A DNA stretch of 64,000 nt from Calditrichota bacterium (GCA_003854985.1 RQOG01000130.1:1-64000), one strand, 5' to 3'; shown: positions 19,551 to 27,892, counted from the stretch's first letter. Translations and numbers: made by a program. Notes: generated from the sequence alone by a model not told the origin.

Positions 19551-20282
19551 TTAATGCTCTCTGAAATCCCATTCCTGTCCTATATATTCTTCATCCGGTG
19601 TATCCAATAATAAACAGGTGATAAATTCCGCTACTTGATCAGGCGCAATTAATTGCCGGTCATTTTTTAATTTTTCAAACTTTTTAAGCATGGGAAAAAC
19701 AGTTTCCGGATAACTTCTTACTTTATCCTGCATCGGCGTATCAACTATCCCGGGACGAACGCTGCCTATCAGAATATTTTTTGTTCTCAATTCTTCCCGC
19801 AGCACTTCGTAAATGGAAAATAAAGCGGCTTTTGATGCGCAATAAGCGCCCCAGCCAGCATAACTGTGGTGCGCAGCACCGGAAGAAATATGAAGAATGC
19901 GTGCCTTTTTCTTTATTTTCGGTAATAATTTTTGCGTTAAAAACAAAGGACCTTCCACATTAACCGCCTGATGATAACGCCATTCGTCCAGGGTAAATTC
20001 TATCAGCGGTTTCACGGGTTCGAGCACAGCGGCATTGTGAATTAAAAAACGGACACGGGTATCTTCCGGAATGGCATCAAAGATTCTCCGGCGCCCATCG
20101 CAGGTGCCAACATCTGCTTTAATAACAGAAATTTTATCCGGATTCATCATTTTAGTTTCTTCAAGATTTTCAATACGCCGGCCTGCGCCAAGAATTTTTA
20201 AATGCTTTTCCCGGGCCAAATGAATAGCCAGCGCTCTGCCGATTCCTGAACCCGCTCCGGTAATCACGCAAATTTCATTCAT
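19551..20282 (-). CDS. SDR family NAD(P)-dependent oxidoreductase
   Basis: The 243-residue protein has the SDR cofactor loop TGAGSGIGRALA (residues 8-19), the NNAG-equivalent HNAAVLEP and an active-site YCASKAA with Ser in HISSGAA. The pattern is close to benzil/sepiapterin-reductase-like SDRs, in which an N-terminal VITGAGSGIGRAL is typical. The substrate cannot be assigned. It stands alone on the minus strand, about 115 bases after lplA and 130 bases before the HMGS gene. Confidence 0.85.
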   Translation of the reverse strand: MNEICVITGAGSGIGRALAIHLAREKHLKILGAGRRIENLEETKMMNPDKISVIKADVGTCDGRRRIFDAIPEDTRVRFLIHNAAVLEPVKPLIEFTLDEWRYHQAVNVEGPLFLTQKLLPKIKKKARILHISSGAAHHSYAGWGAYCASKAALFSIYEVLREELRTKNILIGSVRPGIVDTPMQDKVRSYPETVFPMLKKFEKLKNDRQLIAPDQVAEFITCLLLDTPDEEYIGQEWDFREH

Positions 20283-20396
20283 GTCCGTCTCTTTTTTGCC
20301 TTTACAAACTTACACATCATTCATCAAATAAAAAATATTCTATTTAAAAATGCTCTGAGCCCGTAGCTTTACCGACATAATGATAGTATTTCTTTT

Positions 20397-21350
20397 CTAC
20401 ATTAAAAAATCCAGAATTTTGAAGGGATAATCCGTAGCTTCTGTTTCCCGGCATTTTTTCATCAGCGCCTGGTATTCATAAAGACAACCTAAGAATACCG
20501 GCGTTAAATCCCATATTTTCTGCGCGTCTTTTTTAGGCTCTTCAATAAACAGCTTCTTTATTTTTCCCTTTTCAACTTCGCATTCACCTATGTATTTTCC
20601 ATTCCTTTTCCTGGCTTTGCATGGAGGAGACAATTCAAAATTCCAATGCGTTTGTGAAAATTTATCGTGCGCTAATTTTTTAATTGCGTGCCATTGTCCG
20701 TCACTGAATATCAGTTCATTTACAACACCTGTTTCCTTTAAGATGGCACGCTTCATCTCATCAAATTTAACCGGCCGTTTCAGAATGGCGCTTAAATTGG
20801 TTACACTGGCTGGAATGGATTGGGCGGCCCGGCATTCGATTTCCATTTCCGGAACTGGCTTTAATGATCCACTGAGTTTTTTCAGATCGGCGTTGAGCAA
20901 CAGCGTTCCATGACTCAACAGCCGTTCCCTGCTGGAAAACTGGGCATTCCCGGAAAGTTTATAATCGCGGTAAACAATATTATTTCTTTCATCCAATTCT
21001 GCCGCACAGCCCAGTTTGTGTATAACATTTAATACAGGCTGCAAAAAATCTCTGTATTGGTTGAAGTTTTGCAGAGTCTTCCGGGTGATGATACTGAAAT
21101 TGAGATTACCGGGATCATGATAAACGGCTCCGCCGCCCGAAATGCGCCGGAAAACCGGAATCCTGTTCTCGCCGCAGAATCTAAGGTTAACTTCCCGGAT
21201 ATGGTTTTGATGCTTACCTATAATTACTGCGGACTCATTTCTGTAAATAAACAGATAATCGTTCTCCGCCGGCAGAGATCTCACGGCATATTCTTCAACA
21301 GCTAAATTAAGCGCTGGACTGGTATAATTTCTGTTGTTTATGACAAGCAT
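20397..21350 (-). CDS. lplA: lipoate-protein ligase A family protein
   Basis: The 317-residue protein has the lipoate-binding RRISGGGAVYHDPGNLNFSI segment near residue 68 and the catalytic-lysine region DYKLSGNAQFSSRERLLSHG near residue 150. It also has an extra C-terminal domain of about 70 residues, as in stand-alone LplA. It activates lipoate with ATP and attaches it to E2 or GcvH lysines. Family members can also be octanoyltransferases; the C-terminal extension favours a true ligase. Confidence 0.9.
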   Translation of the reverse strand: MLVINNRNYTSPALNLAVEEYAVRSLPAENDYLFIYRNESAVIIGKHQNHIREVNLRFCGENRIPVFRRISGGGAVYHDPGNLNFSIITRKTLQNFNQYRDFLQPVLNVIHKLGCAAELDERNNIVYRDYKLSGNAQFSSRERLLSHGTLLLNADLKKLSGSLKPVPEMEIECRAAQSIPASVTNLSAILKRPVKFDEMKRAILKETGVVNELIFSDGQWHAIKKLAHDKFSQTHWNFELSPPCKARKRNGKYIGECEVEKGKIKKLFIEEPKKDAQKIWDLTPVFLGCLYEYQALMKKCRETEATDYPFKILDFLM

Positions 21351-21371
21351 CCGCTAATAAAGAACTGTTTA

Positions 21372-23045
21372 TTATTGCACCATTTCTTTTTCGATTTGAA
21401 ATACAGGTTTTATGTCCACCGGGATGCCTTCAAGATTGGCGCGGATTTTAGCAATTGAAGGACTTTCCACACCGTACGTTTCGATGAGCGCCTTTGCTTC
21501 GTTATAATCGCCCAGTGCCTGAATCAGCAATATCTTTCCCGCTAATTCTTTTGCAACATTATAAATAATGTTCTGGTTAACCGAAACTTTTTCCCGTGAC
21601 TCATCAAACTGATAAGCGCCTTTTTCCAGAAAATAGTTATAAATGATGGCATTGCCCGCACCGTGCGCTTCTTTGATCCCAAAACGAATGGAACGAAAGA
21701 TACCGGATAAAAAGGTAGTCCACATTTCCTGCTCCATTTCCTTCGGATAAACGCCTTTTTCAACCATAAACATGTTGTTATACATGCCCAGAACATCCGC
21801 TTTACATTCCTCGATAATGGAATAAGTTTCTTTCAGTTCAGTACGTACCTCGGTTTCTTTGCCGTTGATTGTAATTTTGCCTGGTCCCAGTCCATGGGAA
21901 ATTTCGTGCATCAGCGTGTGATTAAAAAAGGCTTCAAAGCTCACCAGGTTCTGCTGATCTTCGGCCAGAACTTTTTGTGAAATCGGTAATAGGATTTTAT
22001 CATATTTGGCCTGGTGAATATTTTTAAGAAGTACTTTTTTGCAGCCTTTGGCTTCGCGGACTCTCTCATCATTGGGCAGATTAAAAGCCAGAGTCTGGAC
22101 ACCGGCTTTGGTATCCCCGGCGCTAAACACTTCGTTGACTACCATAATAGGCGATTCCGAGCCGCGTTCGAAATTTTTATGTTCATCGGCAATTAGCAGA
22201 TTCTTCTCCATCTCTTTCAGATACTCTGCAAAAACGGCTAATTTCTCCGATTCCTGCGGATCCTTAATGGTAATAAAACATTCAAAGGCAGCCTTATAAT
22301 TAAATAAAGCGTCTTCATAAACCTCATAAGGACCAATGACCAGTTCAATCATGTGATCCTTTAAATCCATCCAGTCCATATCGCTTTCGAAATATTCATT
22401 GGTTACAAATGAAGCCGCACGTGATAACAGATATTTTCTAAGTGAAGGATTATCGGCATAAACGGCTGCATCAATTAAAAGGTTGGCGGCATCAATCAGT
22501 TCCCTGGCATAATAGTCCGCATAAGGAACGGCTTTTAAGGTATCCACATCACGGCGGATAACGGTAAATTCGGATTTGAAGGCCTTTTCATCCTCCGGAT
22601 GATCCACGATCCATTTTTCAAATTCTTCCCTGGTCATATCCTCGGGATAAAAATTTGCACCGGCCGGCTTACGGAGCGTGTCTCCTCCATAGAAAGGCCT
22701 GTTATCATCCAGGCGGTCAAACGGCCCGAACATAATCCTGAAATAGTTTAAAACCAGTTTATCTTCAGGTAAAGGCGAACGCTGCAATTTTTCCAGCATC
22801 ATATCATTTTTTGAATACACCTGATCCAGGAAAATATCATCCATAATCAGAGCCGCCCGGTAGAGCTTTTCGATAACCATTTTCTGACGATCGGTTAAAA
22901 GATTATGATCATACTCTATTTCCGTTTCGGCAAACCGGGCCAGTTTTTTCGTCATCATAACGGCTTTATCCTTTTTAGGGTTTTCACACTGCCAAAAAAT
23001 CATTATAAAAAATGTAATCAATAGCATCAGACTGATTCGAAACAT
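21372..23045 (-). CDS. dipeptidyl-peptidase III family (M49) metallopeptidase, possibly exported
   Basis: The 557-residue protein has the M49 zinc motifs in a variant form: HEISH at 380-384, one residue shorter than the classic HELLGH hexapeptide, and EECKAD at 412-417. The same pentapeptide is known from Caldithrix abyssi DPP III. The N terminus (residues 1-20) is hydrophobic and ends at a Cys in IFWQC, so it could be a lipoprotein although the lipobox is not standard. DPP III releases dipeptides from peptide N termini. It follows lplA's region without obvious operon partners. Confidence 0.88.
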   Translation of the reverse strand: MFRISLMLLITFFIMIFWQCENPKKDKAVMMTKKLARFAETEIEYDHNLLTDRQKMVIEKLYRAALIMDDIFLDQVYSKNDMMLEKLQRSPLPEDKLVLNYFRIMFGPFDRLDDNRPFYGGDTLRKPAGANFYPEDMTREEFEKWIVDHPEDEKAFKSEFTVIRRDVDTLKAVPYADYYARELIDAANLLIDAAVYADNPSLRKYLLSRAASFVTNEYFESDMDWMDLKDHMIELVIGPYEVYEDALFNYKAAFECFITIKDPQESEKLAVFAEYLKEMEKNLLIADEHKNFERGSESPIMVVNEVFSAGDTKAGVQTLAFNLPNDERVREAKGCKKVLLKNIHQAKYDKILLPISQKVLAEDQQNLVSFEAFFNHTLMHEISHGLGPGKITINGKETEVRTELKETYSIIEECKADVLGMYNNMFMVEKGVYPKEMEQEMWTTFLSGIFRSIRFGIKEAHGAGNAIIYNYFLEKGAYQFDESREKVSVNQNIIYNVAKELAGKILLIQALGDYNEAKALIETYGVESPSIAKIRANLEGIPVDIKPVFQIEKEMVQ

Positions 23046-23151
23046 GGTCTTCTCCTTACTATATTAAAATTGATGCTACAGAAGATAAAGATAAAAATGA
23101 AATAAAAGAAGTCCGATTTTAATAAATCAATTACGAATTACGAATTAGGAA

Positions 23152-23220
23152 TTACGAATTGGTTTTAAGTGTTTTTTGAATACTGCCGATCAGTCTTAAA
23201 ATTTCATCGCAGTCAGTGTT
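23152..23220 (-). pseudogene. C-terminal remnant of a four-helix-bundle (IVS/S23-type) protein
   Basis: Immediately after the RraB-like gene the minus strand reads CDEILRLIGSIQKTLKTNS and then stops. This resembles the C terminus of four-helix-bundle proteins encoded in rRNA intervening sequences. No N-terminal part is present. The stop is followed by short tandem copies of AATTACGAATT (about 23129-23160), which I associate with the ends of such genes. Probably a deletion scar. Confidence 0.35.
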
Positions 23221-23545
23221 AAAGCATAGTTTCCCAGCCGTCATATTCGCCGTTAAATTTTTCCGCTATTTGTTCGAATTTTTTCCGATACTTAATCAGC
23301 GTATTATAACCTAAATTTAATTTTGTCGTCGCCAGGCATAGCCATTCATTGTTTTTCCCATTATCAGTTATTTCAACCTCAAGGTCTAATTCCTGCAGCG
23401 CTGCTTTTGCTAAATTGGCCGATGTTTCATCTTTAAAATAAAAAAAGAAATCAACGCTGCGTTTTTTAGAAAAATCCGCTCCATGATTCTTCATTAATCT
23501 CAGAACGCTTCCATCCCGGTCCTCAGGAATTTTTTTTATATTCAT
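23219..23545 (-). CDS. RraB-like regulator of ribonuclease E family
   Basis: The start at 23545 (MNIKKIPEDRDGSVL) is preferred because an AGGG sequence precedes it; an earlier ATG at 23590 has none. The 108-residue product matches the RraB fold: DGSVLRLMKNHGADFSK, then VDFFFYFKDE, and C-terminal FNGEYDGWE. RraB of E. coli inhibits RNase E, but most members outside Proteobacteria have no tested function. The gene is monocistronic apart from the remnant behind it. Confidence 0.75.
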   Translation of the reverse strand: MNIKKIPEDRDGSVLRLMKNHGADFSKKRSVDFFFYFKDETSANLAKAALQELDLEVEITDNGKNNEWLCLATTKLNLGYNTLIKYRKKFEQIAEKFNGEYDGWETML

Positions 23546-23775
23546 TTTTAACCCTGAATTTGATTTAACAATCAGCTGATTGATCTGCATTATACATTTT
23601 TTTTTGTTAAAACTCCTCTTTCCTGATCTAAAACATGAATAATATACTTTTCAAAAGACATAGCTTTTTGACGAATAATCTGAATTTTTAAGGCAATAAA
23701 TAAAAATAGCCCCGCTTGGAGGCTATCTGCTGAATTAATGATTTTGTTAGAAAAGCAGACTTAAAAAAAATATTT

Positions 23776-24123
23776 TTATTCTTCCTTATTTGTCTGGCGG
23801 GCGGAAATAAAATAGGAAACAATGAAAGCCGCGCCGACAAAAATACTGGTCACACCGATTATCAGCGCATCGGACATTCTGTAGGGGATTATTTCCAGAA
23901 TCAGTAAAGCGGCGCCGAAAGCAATCAAAACTATACCCCATTTGGCCCAGGACAATCTATCCATGGCCGCAGTGGGTAAAACCGGTAATTTCGCATTATC
24001 GCTCAGCAGATTTTTTTCGATCAACTTCTTCCATGTACTGGTATTCAGCAGATGTTTGATGACCAGAACGAATGATCCGAATATAACCAGCAATACGGCC
24101 ACTACTCCAAAATCACTTTGCAT
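23776..24123 (-). CDS. small three-TM membrane protein, divergent from an ECF sigma factor
   Basis: The 115-residue protein has hydrophobic stretches at about 6-26, 62-81 and 86-107 and a charged tail. I do not recognise the family with confidence; it resembles small DUF6249-type inner-membrane proteins. An AAAGGAGA ribosome-binding site precedes the ATG. It is transcribed away from the sigma-factor gene, and both promoters share the same motif, so it is probably part of the sigma factor's regulon. Confidence 0.8.
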   Translation of the reverse strand: MQSDFGVVAVLLVIFGSFVLVIKHLLNTSTWKKLIEKNLLSDNAKLPVLPTAAMDRLSWAKWGIVLIAFGAALLILEIIPYRMSDALIIGVTSIFVGAAFIVSYFISARQTNKEE

Positions 24124-24167
24124 TTTTATCTCCTTTCACGGATAAAATGTTTGTTATCTGAATAAAC

Positions 24168-24227
24168 AGACAGTCTGAAAATAAAAATGTTACAAAAACC
24201 CGTAACATTTTCGGTTTTTTTCTGTCT
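24168..24227. promoter_or_regulatory. mirror-image ECF-type divergent promoters
   Basis: A perfect inverted repeat AAAATGTTAC / GTAACATTTT (24184-24193 and 24202-24211, 8-base spacer) lies between the divergent genes. In each direction GTAAC is followed after exactly 17 bases by GTCT: 24202-24206 to 24224-24227 on the plus strand, and 24193-24189 to 24171-24168 on the minus strand. GTAAC/GTCT with this spacing is typical of ECF sigma promoters. The layout predicts that the sigma factor drives itself and the membrane gene. Confidence 0.6.
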
Positions 24228-24247
24228 CTTATCTTGTGGGAAAAGAT

Positions 24248-24832
24248 ATGACGAGCGAAAAGGCATTGATTAAAAAGATTATCCGGGGAGACAAAAACAG
24301 TTTTTCTCTGCTTGTTAAAGAATACAAACGTCTTGTCGCTCATATCGTTTATACGAATGTAAAAAATCAAAACGACAGGGACGACCTGTGCCAGGAGATT
24401 TTCCTCAAAATATATATGAATCTGGATACATTTAAATTTGAATCAAAATTATCGACCTGGATCGGCAGAATCGCCTATAATTCCTGTGTTAATTTTTTCA
24501 AAAAGAACAGGACAATTTGGGAAAATACAGATAGTAATCAGGAAGAGACCGGGGACAATTCTGTCTACGAGGTGGAATATGACAACGCTGAAAATTTGCC
24601 GGTTTTAGAAATACATAATCGGGAAACAAGCCGTATTTTGCGGCAGGCAATTTTTAAATTACCCGGAAATTACCAGACCGTGATTACCCTTTTTCATCTT
24701 GACGAACTGTGCTATAAGGAAATTGCTGATATACTAAACCTGTCTGTTAATCATATAAAAGTGATTCTTTTCCGGGCCCGTAAATTATTAAAAGAAAAAG
24801 TATTAACCGCATACAGCGAGGAGGACCTATGA
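24248..24832 (+). CDS. ECF-type RNA polymerase sigma factor
   Basis: The protein (194 residues from ATG 24248; an in-frame GTG lies at 24236) shows sigma region 2 (QNDRDDLCQEIFLKIYMNL and FKFESKLSTWIGRIAYNS) and region 4 (LPGNYQTVITLFHLDELCY, then NHIKVILFRARKLL). It has no regions 1 or 3, as in ECF factors. It overlaps the next gene, a zinc-finger anti-sigma factor, as ATGA. The upstream mirror-image GTAAC/GTCT motif suggests self-activation. The signal is unknown; the anti-sigma partner is membrane-anchored. Confidence 0.93.
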   Translation: MTSEKALIKKIIRGDKNSFSLLVKEYKRLVAHIVYTNVKNQNDRDDLCQEIFLKIYMNLDTFKFESKLSTWIGRIAYNSCVNFFKKNRTIWENTDSNQEETGDNSVYEVEYDNAENLPVLEIHNRETSRILRQAIFKLPGNYQTVITLFHLDELCYKEIADILNLSVNHIKVILFRARKLLKEKVLTAYSEEDL

Positions 24833-25386
24833 AAAATGGACATTTAACCGCAAGAATTATTAACGAATATATCGACGGGCTTTACGATGCCGGCAGGAAT
24901 AAAGAAATCGATGAACACTTGAAAGATTGCAGCCGCTGTAAACAGGCGTTCGATGAATATCGTTTCGTGATTAAAGAAATTGAAAAAACCGGTATCTATG
25001 AACCTGACGATAATTTTGAAAATCTGGTCACGCAGAATCTGCCGGATATTTATCCTAAAAAACATGCCGCATTTTATGAAATTATTTCTGTGATCATGAT
25101 TTCAGCGCTGTTTTTATCTGCTATCGGTTATTTTATCTTCACAGGAGCCTTTAATCCGCTTCCCGGAATAATTGATACGGGCGCTGTTATTCTGGATAAT
25201 ATAACGGATTATCTGAAAAATCTTGAATTTTTGTATGACAATGCGCGGATTTTAAGTCTGCTGATCTTTTATATCGTTGCTTTTATAATTTTTAACCGGT
25301 TTGTTACTAAGTCCAGGCTGATAGACTTTAAAAAAAGGATACTTAAATATTTGTTTTTAGTTAACCGGTTCCTGTTTAGTGCTTAA
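24829..25386 (+). CDS. zinc-finger membrane anti-sigma factor
   Basis: The 185-residue protein has the anti-sigma zinc motif HxxxCxxC (His30, Cys34, Cys37), then about 35 polar residues, and two hydrophobic segments at roughly 80-105 and 142-162. It should hold the preceding sigma factor at the membrane until a signal is received. The 4-base overlap with the sigma gene keeps their production balanced. The outside loop between the two membrane segments is short (about 35 residues), so sensing may be within the membrane or through a partner. Confidence 0.88.
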   Translation: MKNGHLTARIINEYIDGLYDAGRNKEIDEHLKDCSRCKQAFDEYRFVIKEIEKTGIYEPDDNFENLVTQNLPDIYPKKHAAFYEIISVIMISALFLSAIGYFIFTGAFNPLPGIIDTGAVILDNITDYLKNLEFLYDNARILSLLIFYIVAFIIFNRFVTKSRLIDFKKRILKYLFLVNRFLFSA

Positions 25387-25698
25387 GACAGCCTGGTGAA
25401 CAGCCACAATCACATTCTTGATTTCATAAGTAAAATCAGCACCTGTAATCCATGATAATCCGGCAATATCAGTGTCTTTGTAATTGTTCAGTGGTGGGCT
25501 ACTGTCATTCTCTCATTGAGTCCCATGATTAAAATCATGGGTTACCCCATAGTGTTCGTTGATCGTTATCGTGATCGTGATTGGCTGAGCATCTCCAGCA
25601 GAGCCCAATGAAAACAGGCCTTCGCCAATAGGCGTTCGGCATTTCCACCGGAAGGCGGACTCTATGAGCTTCATTGTTAATTCTCCAAAAGCGGTTTC
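25387..25698. other. non-coding stretch with REP-like palindromes
   Basis: This 312-base gap between the anti-sigma gene and the restriction-operon tail has no gene I can support. It holds the palindrome CCCATGATTAAAATCATGGG (25522-25541), short hairpins such as CGCCAATAGGCG and TTCCACCGGAA (25620-25660), and a GATCGT-rich run (about 25559-25581). Together they look like decayed REP-type mobile sequence, in keeping with the REP-associated transposase two genes away. Confidence 0.45.
25522..25541. repeat. 20-bp REP-like palindrome
   Basis: CCCATGATTAAAATCATGGG has perfect 9-base arms around AA. The same design (9-base arms, loop AA) occurs at 44775-44794. It could work as a transcription terminator for the converging anti-sigma and restriction genes, but no T-tract follows, so a mobile-repeat origin is preferred. 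Confidence 0.5.
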
Positions 25699-25833
25699 TT
25701 AAGGGACGGCTTTTGCTGCAATGAGTCGGCTAACTGTGAAGTACTCTCTAATTTTACCGGTAATTACCCCAATGGATGAACTATCATGAATTAACCTTAC
25801 ACGCTGTCCGACTTTTAGATTATCTTCACTCAT
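25699..25833 (-). pseudogene. 44-residue fragment of a probable SNF2-type helicase gene at the end of the hsd operon
   Basis: Directly after hsdM, with the stop and start overlapping as TAATG, a short reading starts MSEDNLKVGQRVRLIHDSSS, continues IGVITGKI and ends after 44 residues. The GQRVRLI...IGVITG pattern resembles the N-terminal domain of SNF2-type helicases found in defence islands. Everything beyond it is missing and is replaced by REP-like sequence, so this is most likely the stump of a once larger operon gene. A short functional protein cannot be excluded. Confidence 0.45.
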
Positions 25834-27305
25834 TAATTGATTTCCTCATCCCCATTTAATCCGTTCACCACTTCCTTAAAACTCAACAAGGCGGATTCTA
25901 TATTTTCAACAATCTCTACAGCCAATACATCCGGTTCAGGCAGGTTATCCAGATCGCCCAGACTTTCATCCTTCAACCAAAAGATATCCATATTGGTCTT
26001 GTCTCGGGCAATAATCTGATCATAGGTATATTTTTTGAACCTTTCGGTTTCGGCGCGCTTAAAACGGTTTTCAGGATTATAGCATTTAATAAAATCCTGC
26101 AAATCTTCATATTTTAATTGCTTGGTCTTAAGAGTAAAATGCATATTGGTTCGTAAATCATAAATCCAGACTTCTTTCGTCCAGGGATCTTTGCTGGCCG
26201 GTTTGTTATCAAAAAACAAAACATTGGCTTTAACGCCCTGAGCATAAAACAAACCGGTAGGTAAACGTAAAAGAGTATGAACATCACAGCTTTGAAGTAA
26301 CCTTTTACGAACCGTTTCACCGGCGCCGCCTTCAAATAAAACATTATCAGGTACGACTATTGCCGCTTTACCATCAATTTTCAACATGGTTCTGACATGC
26401 TGAACAAAATTAAGTTGTTTATTGGAAGTGGTCGCCCAGAAGTCCTGGCGATTATAGGTCAATGATTCTTTACCCTGGGTGCCATCCTCGTTTGTTATGG
26501 TGATACTGCTTTTTTTACCGAATGGCGGATTGGTTAACACATAATCAAAACGATCACCGGGATCGGCAATTAGGCTATCGTTGCGTGTAATAGGCGGCTC
26601 GCTGTTCAAATCACCTATATTATGCAGGAACAGATTCATTAAACAAAGCCGGGCGGTATTAGCCACAATTTCCCAACCGCGAAAGGTCTTATATTTTAAA
26701 AATTCCTTTTCGTCTTTATCCAGGCTTTCCTTGTAATGGGTTGAAATAAAATCATGATAGGCTAAAAAGAATCCGCCCGTCCCGCAGGCCGGATCGGCCA
26801 TTGTTTTATGTGTCTCCGGACGGATAACTTCCACCATAGCCCGGATTAAGGCACGCGGCGTAAAATATTGCCCGGCTCCGCTCTTGGTGTCTTCGGCATT
26901 CTTTTCCAGAAGGCCTTCGTAAATATCGCCTTTGACATCCGTACCCAGCATAACCCAGGTTTCATCATTGATCATCTGGATGAGCTTGTGCAATTTAGCC
27001 GGATCCTGAATTTTGTTCTGCGCCTTAAGAAAAATCTGACCCAGCATGCCTTTTTCGTTTCCCAATTCCTTTAATAATTCCACGTAATGCGCTTCTAATT
27101 GAGCGCCGGATTTACCAACCAGGCTGGACCAATTATATTTTTCAGGAATGCCGGTATTTCGATTATAAGGTGCTCTGGAATATTCATCCGCCATTTTCAG
27201 GAACAAAAAATAAGTAAGCTGTTCCAGGTAATCACCGTAACTGACCCCGTCATCCCGCAGGGTATTACAATAATTCCATACTTTGGAAATAATGGATGCA
27301 GTCAT
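25833..27305 (-). CDS. hsdM: type I restriction-modification DNA methyltransferase subunit M
   Basis: The 490-residue protein has the N-terminal helical HsdM domain, the SAM-binding motif DPACGTGGFF (171-180) and the catalytic motif NPPFG (259-263) of N6-adenine methyltransferases. With HsdS it methylates the recognition site, and with HsdR it forms the restriction complex. Its ATG overlaps the stop of the REP-associated transposase as ATGA, so translation is coupled to that gene. Length and motifs look intact. Confidence 0.96.
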   Translation of the reverse strand: MTASIISKVWNYCNTLRDDGVSYGDYLEQLTYFLFLKMADEYSRAPYNRNTGIPEKYNWSSLVGKSGAQLEAHYVELLKELGNEKGMLGQIFLKAQNKIQDPAKLHKLIQMINDETWVMLGTDVKGDIYEGLLEKNAEDTKSGAGQYFTPRALIRAMVEVIRPETHKTMADPACGTGGFFLAYHDFISTHYKESLDKDEKEFLKYKTFRGWEIVANTARLCLMNLFLHNIGDLNSEPPITRNDSLIADPGDRFDYVLTNPPFGKKSSITITNEDGTQGKESLTYNRQDFWATTSNKQLNFVQHVRTMLKIDGKAAIVVPDNVLFEGGAGETVRKRLLQSCDVHTLLRLPTGLFYAQGVKANVLFFDNKPASKDPWTKEVWIYDLRTNMHFTLKTKQLKYEDLQDFIKCYNPENRFKRAETERFKKYTYDQIIARDKTNMDIFWLKDESLGDLDNLPEPDVLAVEIVENIESALLSFKEVVNGLNGDEEIN

Positions 27306-27892
27306 ACATTTTCCTTATCGGTTTCCCAATTTTTAGGATTATCTTTAATATAGGTTCGAATCCGGTATAATTCATTTTCATTTCTGATGATGTGTTCATA
27401 ATGCCGAAAGGCATGGCTAATGCCATAATTCTTTTGCCAGACGTATAAACCCAGCGTTTTACGTATTTCATTTATTTTTTTTGTTACCGCGGATTTAAAT
27501 GACCGGACAATGGTTGGGATAGAACCGGATACCGGTTTACCAAATTGTTCCGTTTTTTGGCGGGCGGATTGTTGTTCGGTGTTTTGTAGGGGTACGGCGC
27601 GCCGTGCCCCTACCATATCCGGATTATTAATTTTTATGATTCCATGAAAATGATTCGGCATTACAACAGATTCATCCAATTCAATACTATCCCGGATTTC
27701 TGCCGTTTTTAACCATTCGTCATGAACAATTTCACCTGATGTATTATAAATCATTTTACCGTTTACAATTTCTCCGAACAAATGTTGCCGGTCCTTTGTG
27801 CACAGGGTGATAAAATAATATCCGCTTTGTGTATAATTATAATTTTTTAACCGGATGGATCTCCGGTGATGAATTTCCGGGTTGAAAGTCAT
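27302..27892 (-). CDS. REP-associated tyrosine transposase (RAYT, Y1/HUH type) inside the hsd operon
   Basis: The 196-residue protein begins MTFNPEIHHRRSIRLKNYNY and has the Y1 transposase features GYYFITLCTKDR (24-35), the HUH motif MPNHFHGII (His81, His83) and the C-terminal segment WQKNY...HYEHIIRNE with Tyr165 as candidate nucleophile. RAYTs move or multiply REP palindromes. The gene overlaps hsdS (upstream) and hsdM (downstream) by 4 bases each, so it is fully embedded in the operon. Its coding sequence contains palindromes at 27586-27613 and 27401-27414. Confidence 0.9.
   Translation of the reverse strand: MTFNPEIHHRRSIRLKNYNYTQSGYYFITLCTKDRQHLFGEIVNGKMIYNTSGEIVHDEWLKTAEIRDSIELDESVVMPNHFHGIIKINNPDMVGARRAVPLQNTEQQSARQKTEQFGKPVSGSIPTIVRSFKSAVTKKINEIRKTLGLYVWQKNYGISHAFRHYEHIIRNENELYRIRTYIKDNPKNWETDKENV
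27586..27613. repeat. REP-like palindrome within the transposase gene
   Basis: A 28-base palindrome with 14-base arms and a single mismatch (starting GTAGGGGTACGGCG at 27586) lies in frame in the transposase gene and encodes residues near 94-103 (VGARRAVPL). It is much more GC-rich than the flanks. It probably inserted into a permissive loop between the HUH motif and the C-terminal helix. Confidence 0.8.

Noticed and set aside
23129-23160. Tandem AATTACGAATT repeats as a CRISPR array
   Set aside because: Units are about 8-11 bases without spacers and lie next to a protein remnant, so this is a simple repeat.
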